DNA of 8,852 bases from Candidatus Acidiferrales bacterium (GTDB lineage: Bacteria > Acidobacteriota > Terriglobia > Acidiferrales > UBA7541), in NCBI GenBank assembly GCA_030044295.1, contig JASHWB010000215.1, positions 1-8,852 of the forward strand, in the 5' to 3' direction. The notes below the pieces were generated by a model, which did not search any database, was not told where the DNA came from, and saw nothing but the letters and a program-made list of their open reading frames with translations. Both the position numbers and the translations under genes were made by a program. Below, piece after piece: positions 5,344 through 8,852 of this stretch. Positions within the stretch are counted from its first letter, which is position 1. Every line of letters begins with the position of its first letter.

Positions 5344-7025
5344 ACGAGATGTCCGAACAGACCCGCGTCATAATTTTTATTTTCATCGCCTTGGTGGTGT
5401 TTCTCGTCTGGTCGAAATACTTCTCGCCGCCGCCCCCAGCGAATAAACCTCAGCATCCGCAGACGGCGCAAACCGCCCATGCCCCTGAAAAGTTGACGGC
5501 CCCTCACTCTAAACCTGTGGCTGTCCCGGCGATCGAGGCATCGGCGGAAAAAACCGTCGTGGTTTCCAGCAACGAATATCAGGTGAAAATCTCGAATCGC
5601 GGCGCAGTCGCGAAGAGTTGGAAGCTGCAAAAGTACCTGAACCAAGACAAGCCGCCGCAGCCTCTAGACCTCGTTCATGCCGATTCGGCAGCCGAGATGG
5701 GCTGGCCGCTGTCGCTGATTCTTCAGAACTCGCAGGACGAGCAGAAAGTGAACACGGCGTTGTACGAGATCGAGCCCGCCACGGGAGAGCTGAAAACTCC
5801 CGCCCAGGTCACGTTTCGCTGGAGCGATGGCCACCTGGCGGTCACGAAGACGCTGAAGTTCGGTTCAAATTATCAGGTCTCGATGGATATTTCTGTCACC
5901 AAGGACGGCGAGCCGGTCCCGGTCGCGATAGCCTGGCGCGGCGGGTTTGGTGACGCTTCCGTCGATAGCTGGGCGGCGCACGTCAACGCGTTCTACAACC
6001 AAACCGGAGATATCGAGCTCAAGTCGTACAAAAAGCTGGGCGTTTCCGGCAACCAGAGTCAACCGCAGGAGACTGCCGGGCCCATGCAGTTTGCGGGCGT
6101 CGAAGACCAGTTTTTCGCTGCCGCGTTTTTGCCCGAGAACCAAAGCCTTTCGCTCTGGGACTGGACGCAGTACTACAACGTAACCACGGGCAGCAAGCCC
6201 GTATCGATGCCGATTGCGTCCGCTGCCGCGGGAAGCGACACGGCGGAGGCGCTGCACGTGCGGCTCTTCGTGGGCCCGAAAGACATCGCGGTGTTGCGCG
6301 GCGTGCATCCCTCGCTTTCCGGGCTGATCAACTTCGGCTGGACGAGCATCATCGCCAAACCCCTCCTCTACGCCCTGCAATGGACGCAGAAATACATCCC
6401 GAACTGGGGCTGGGCGATTGTCGTGCTCACTTTGCTGATCAACCTGCCTCTCTTTCCCTTGCGTCTGATGAGCCAGAAGTCGATGCGCAAAATGCAGAAG
6501 TTGGCGCCGGAAATGCGCGCGATTCAGGACCGATACAAGAAATATTCGATGCGCGATCCGCGCCGCCGCAAGATGCAGGAAGAGATTATGGAGATGTACC
6601 AGAAGCACGGCGTCAATCCCATTCCCATTGGCGCCTGCCTGCCCATGCTGATTCAGCTGCCGATCTGGTGGGCGCTGGACCGAGTGCTGGAAATGTCGAT
6701 CGAATTGCGCCACGCTCCTTGGATTTGGTGGATTCACGATCTTTCGATAAAAGATCCCTACTACGTTGTGCCCATCGCCATGGGTTTTGCGATGTATCTC
6801 TCGACGGCGATGACGCCACAAGCGACTGGCATGGACCCGGCGCAGCAAAAGATGATGAAATGGATGCCGATCTTCATGGCCGTTCTTTTTATTAACCTGT
6901 CCAGCGGCTTAAATTTGTATATTCTGACGAGCAGCTTGGTGGGAGCGGGACAGCAAGTGTATCTGAACCGCACCCAGCCAATGCCAGTCGCGAAAGGCCG
7001 TTTTAAGAAAAAGAAAACAGCATGA
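5340..7025 (+). CDS. yidC: Membrane protein insertase YidC
   Basis: YidC inserts and folds inner-membrane proteins, alone or with SecYEG. The 561-residue product has the Gram-negative layout. An N-terminal transmembrane anchor (about 10-24) is followed by a Pro/Ala-rich linker and a large periplasmic P1 domain (about 70-325). The conserved insertase core follows: NWGWAIVVLTLLINLPLFPL (355-374), a charged cytoplasmic hairpin (about 378-424), and PIPIGACLPMLIQLPIWWAL (427-446). Further membrane segments lie near 475-490 and 506-530. A lysine-rich C-terminal tail (KGRFKKKK) could contact the ribosome. The position aligned with the groove arginine (B. subtilis SpoIIIJ Arg73, E. coli Arg366) is Asn368, with Arg375 seven residues on. 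The GTG at 5340 overlaps yidD by four bases. ATG at 5349 is the alternative start, giving 558 residues. The stop overlaps the jag start by four bases (ATGA). Confidence 0.97.
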   Translation: MNEMSEQTRVIIFIFIALVVFLVWSKYFSPPPPANKPQHPQTAQTAHAPEKLTAPHSKPVAVPAIEASAEKTVVVSSNEYQVKISNRGAVAKSWKLQKYLNQDKPPQPLDLVHADSAAEMGWPLSLILQNSQDEQKVNTALYEIEPATGELKTPAQVTFRWSDGHLAVTKTLKFGSNYQVSMDISVTKDGEPVPVAIAWRGGFGDASVDSWAAHVNAFYNQTGDIELKSYKKLGVSGNQSQPQETAGPMQFAGVEDQFFAAAFLPENQSLSLWDWTQYYNVTTGSKPVSMPIASAAAGSDTAEALHVRLFVGPKDIAVLRGVHPSLSGLINFGWTSIIAKPLLYALQWTQKYIPNWGWAIVVLTLLINLPLFPLRLMSQKSMRKMQKLAPEMRAIQDRYKKYSMRDPRRRKMQEEIMEMYQKHGVNPIPIGACLPMLIQLPIWWALDRVLEMSIELRHAPWIWWIHDLSIKDPYYVVPIAMGFAMYLSTAMTPQATGMDPAQQKMMKWMPIFMAVLFINLSSGLNLYILTSSLVGAGQQVYLNRTQPMPVAKGRFKKKKTA

Positions 7026-7600
7026 GCGAAGCGCGAATGCCATCCGGAAAGAGGCCGTTTAAGAAGCCAGTTCCAGCCGAATTGCCGCGTCTCGACCTCG
7101 AACGCGCCGCCGAGGAACTGCGTCGTTTCGTGGATTTGGCCATCCGCGAAATGGGACTCGAAATTCAGCACGAAGTCTCGATGCCCGCGCCAGCGGCATC
7201 GGGAGACGCCGCTGAGGAATCTACCGTCCTCATCGCGTTTCGCGGACCCGATGAAGAACTGCTGCTCGCAAATCACGCCGAACTGCTGCTCGCCCTCGAA
7301 CACATCGCGCACCGCTGGCTGCATCTTGACCCTCGCTTGCATGATCGTGTGCGCTTTGATTGCGGCGGATACCGCGCCACCCATCTCGACGAACTGAAGC
7401 TATCCGCGCGCGTTGCCGCGCAGCGCGTCCGCGAAACTGGCCAGGCCTTCCGGTTCAATCCCATGTCGGCGCGCGAACGCCGCATCATCCATCTGGAGTT
7501 GACCGGCGCGCCGGGCGTGCGCACCGTCAGCGAGGGGATGGGTGATCGCCGCCAGTTGGTGATTTACCCCGCCAAAGGCAACTCGCCCGATCGTCGCTAA
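7022..7600 (+). CDS. jag: Jag/KhpB-like RNA-binding protein with KH and R3H domains
   Basis: A 192-residue cytosolic single-stranded nucleic-acid-binding protein of the Jag (SpoIIIJ-associated, KhpB/EloR) group. A short basic N-terminus (1-25) is followed by a KH-like domain (about 34-115). There the normal GxxG RNA-binding loop is replaced by FRGPDEELLLANHAELL, so KH binding may be weak. The R3H domain (about 120-183) has HLDELKLSARVAAQRVRETG, the RRIIH signature with Arg153 and His157, and a conserved end (SEGMGDRRQLVIYP). The Jag_N domain of Firmicutes proteins is missing. In Firmicutes, KhpB with KhpA affects cell elongation and mRNA binding. The function here is inferred only from family and position. 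The ATG at 7022 overlaps the yidC stop by four bases and has no strong ribosome binding site, which points to coupled translation. The stop lies 33 bp from the convergent metallophosphoesterase stop. Confidence 0.92.
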   Translation: MSEARMPSGKRPFKKPVPAELPRLDLERAAEELRRFVDLAIREMGLEIQHEVSMPAPAASGDAAEESTVLIAFRGPDEELLLANHAELLLALEHIAHRWLHLDPRLHDRVRFDCGGYRATHLDELKLSARVAAQRVRETGQAFRFNPMSARERRIIHLELTGAPGVRTVSEGMGDRRQLVIYPAKGNSPDRR

Positions 7601-7633
7601 GGCCGGCAGCGCCGCATGTTTCGCGATTGTCCG

Positions 7634-8239
7634 CTAGATTTCGACTGTATGACCCTGCTTGCCGACGTTAATGCACTTCGTTGCGCAGAGCATCTCGGAC
7701 TTTCCCGCTGTTTCGTGGATGTGCCCGCAGAAGAGAACCGCCGGCTTGGTGCGTTCTACCCACGCGCGCAGAGTAGGGCTGCCCGCGTGCTTGCCTGCGG
7801 AAAACTCGTCGAGCGCGGTGTCATAGGGCGGGAAATGCACCACCAGGTATAGTCTCTCAATCCCATCGAACGCTGCAAGCGCTTCCGCGATCTGTTCCTC
7901 CGAGTATTCGCCGGGTGTTTTGAAAGGAGTGATGTTGCTGTACCCGAGTCCGGCCCACATAGTCGAGCCATGCCCTGACTCGAGCGAGCGCACCTGGCGG
8001 TGAAAATCGATGAAGCCGTGCCGCTCGCAGAGCGCGCGTGTAGCGTCGTGCGTTTCGTGATTCCCCGGCAGCACCCAAAGACGTTCGCCGAGCGGCGCGA
8101 GCGCTTCGCCGCAGCGTTCGAGTCCGCGCCCAAAGGTCGCCAGGTCCCCCGCGCAGATATACAAATCCGCTGGCTGCGCGATGACGCGCTGCAGCGCTTT
8201 CAAATCTCCGTGAACGTCGCTAAAGATCAGGATTTTCAC
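7634..8239 (-). CDS. Calcineurin-like metallophosphoesterase
   Basis: A 201-residue predicted cytosolic phosphoesterase with the complete dinuclear-metal signature. The motifs are SDVHGD (Asp8, His10), AGDLA (Asp32), PGNHET (Asn60, His61), VVHFPP (His135) and CGHIHE (His172, His174). It resembles YfcE/MJ0936-like small phosphodiesterases and other PF00149/PF12850-type proteins. The natural substrate is unknown. The GTG start at 8239 is well placed: the MKILIFSDVHGD beginning fits the family, and GGAAGG (complement of 8247-8252) lies seven bases upstream. It overlaps the stop of the preceding membrane protein by four bases (GTGA), so the two are co-transcribed and probably translationally coupled. 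It converges on jag with 33 bp between the stops and no clear terminator hairpin. Confidence 0.92.
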   Translation of the reverse strand: MKILIFSDVHGDLKALQRVIAQPADLYICAGDLATFGRGLERCGEALAPLGERLWVLPGNHETHDATRALCERHGFIDFHRQVRSLESGHGSTMWAGLGYSNITPFKTPGEYSEEQIAEALAAFDGIERLYLVVHFPPYDTALDEFSAGKHAGSPTLRAWVERTKPAVLFCGHIHETAGKSEMLCATKCINVGKQGHTVEI

Positions 8240-8852
8240 TCAGCGGCCTTCCGGGAATCCGTGCTAGCGGCGCTCGGCGGGATGCGTTGCAAATTGCGTT
8301 CCCGCAAGCCATTCCTCAACCAACCCTCCGCCATCAGCTCGCCATCGGAATCGAAAACCAACTCATATGTGAATGGCTGCGCCCCATTTCGTTGTCCGTC
8401 CGAATAGCGGTTCTCGCCGATTTCCACAATGTGATCTCCGTGCGCCGCGAAGCTTACGATGGAAGGAAATCGCGCGAAATTCCAAAAAAGCTGCACCTCA
8501 GGCCGGTTGAAGGCGCGCGCGATGAACGGGTCCGGCGGCGAATCGGGAATAAACCGGAAATCGGGCGCCTGCGGATTGCGCATGTCGAATTGCGCCTCAT
8601 AAACGCCGTTGTTCGAGCGAATCGCGTCGTCCCAATCGAGAAACGACGGCGGAATCGGCAGCGCGCCAATGCGTTTGACGTCGGTATGGCTTTCCGTCGC
8701 GAAGGCTCTCGCGCGCGCGAACGCCGCGCGGTGCAGGAACCCAGCTCCGATCAAGTACGCGGCCATCACGACGATGCCCGCCTGGCACCACCTCGCCCGC
8801 GATATGCGAAATCCGAATCCGCCGGCCGCGGGAGCGAAAAACAACACTGGGA
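8236..8852 (-). CDS. C-terminal part of a probable membrane-bound metal-dependent hydrolase (YdjM/DUF457-like)
   Basis: The frame is open through the right edge, so the 5' end is missing; about 204 residues are visible. Near the visible N-terminus is one hydrophobic segment, QAGIVVMAAYLIGAGFLHRA, followed by an alpha-helical, basic stretch. A soluble region follows with alternating strands (FNRPEVQLFWNFARFPSIVS and YELVFDSDGELMAEGWLRNG). This 'last membrane helix, then a domain with WNFARFPS' pattern resembles C-termini of YdjM/DUF457 proteins in Acidobacteriota, annotated as metal-dependent hydrolases. The catalytic histidines would lie in the missing N-terminal part. It overlaps the metallophosphoesterase start by four bases. 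The GTG at 8847 is internal, not the start. Family assignment by eye, moderate certainty. Confidence 0.6.
   Translation of the reverse strand, partial: PVLFFAPAAGGFGFRISRARWCQAGIVVMAAYLIGAGFLHRAAFARARAFATESHTDVKRIGALPIPPSFLDWDDAIRSNNGVYEAQFDMRNPQAPDFRFIPDSPPDPFIARAFNRPEVQLFWNFARFPSIVSFAAHGDHIVEIGENRYSDGQRNGAQPFTYELVFDSDGELMAEGWLRNGLRERNLQRIPPSAASTDSRKAAE

Noticed and set aside
5865..6848. 327-codon open frame on the minus strand within yidC
   Set aside because: It is antisense to well-supported yidC. The translation is rich in Arg and His with no recognisable domain, as expected of a shadow frame in GC-rich coding DNA.
7598..7636. Bidirectional terminator between jag and the phosphoesterase gene
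   Set aside because: The 33 bp between the stops contain GC-rich bases but no stem followed by a T-run on either strand.

Overview
The window is a GC-rich bacterial chromosome segment of about 8.9 kb. It carries ten genes on both strands, two of them cut by the window edges. No mobile element, CRISPR array, rRNA or tRNA gene was recognised. The best-supported landmark is the conserved cluster rpmH-rnpA-yidD-yidC-jag (4387-7600, + strand). It encodes ribosomal protein L34, the protein subunit of RNase P, the YidD and YidC membrane insertion proteins, and a KH/R3H RNA-binding protein. The GC-rich style, the form of L34 (MPKRTFQP start), a YidC with Asn at the groove position and a Jag protein without its N-terminal domain suggest an Acidobacteriota-like lineage. 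This is a judgement from sequence style, not a proven assignment.

Layout, left to right. Positions 1-329 (+) hold the C-terminal end of a probable CapA-type (poly-gamma-glutamate capsule) protein. Positions 389-1597 (+) encode a long, two-domain dCTP deaminase. It may be expressed from a leaderless mRNA, because a -10-like CATAAT lies seven bases before the ATG. Facing it on the minus strand is a two-gene unit: homoserine dehydrogenase with an ACT domain (3925-2522), then a SAM-dependent methyltransferase (2513-1662). A divergent intergenic region of about 460 bp (3926-4386) separates hom from rpmH. It contains a convincing sigma-70-type promoter for the rpmH cluster (TTGATT, 17 bp, TACACT), a leader of about 160 nt, and a perfect 7-bp inverted repeat just upstream of the hom ribosome binding site.

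The rpmH cluster is tightly packed. rnpA follows after at most 58 bp, or overlaps rpmH if an upstream start is used. rnpA to yidD is 2 bp, and yidD-yidC and yidC-jag each overlap by 4 bp, which suggests translational coupling. Three successive genes start with TTG and the fourth with GTG. mnmE (trmE), which often follows jag, is absent. A convergent minus-strand pair lies there instead: a calcineurin-like metallophosphoesterase (8239-7634), preceded with a 4-bp overlap by the C-terminus of a probable YdjM/DUF457-type membrane hydrolase that runs off the right edge.

Functionally the window is mostly housekeeping: nucleotide metabolism, threonine/methionine/isoleucine precursor synthesis, tRNA 5' maturation and membrane protein insertion. 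I found no convincing new defence or mobile system. The points most worth a second look are the divided active-site motifs of the two-domain dCTP deaminase, the basic tail on homoserine dehydrogenase, the missing groove arginine of YidC, and the open rpmH/rnpA overlap frame.
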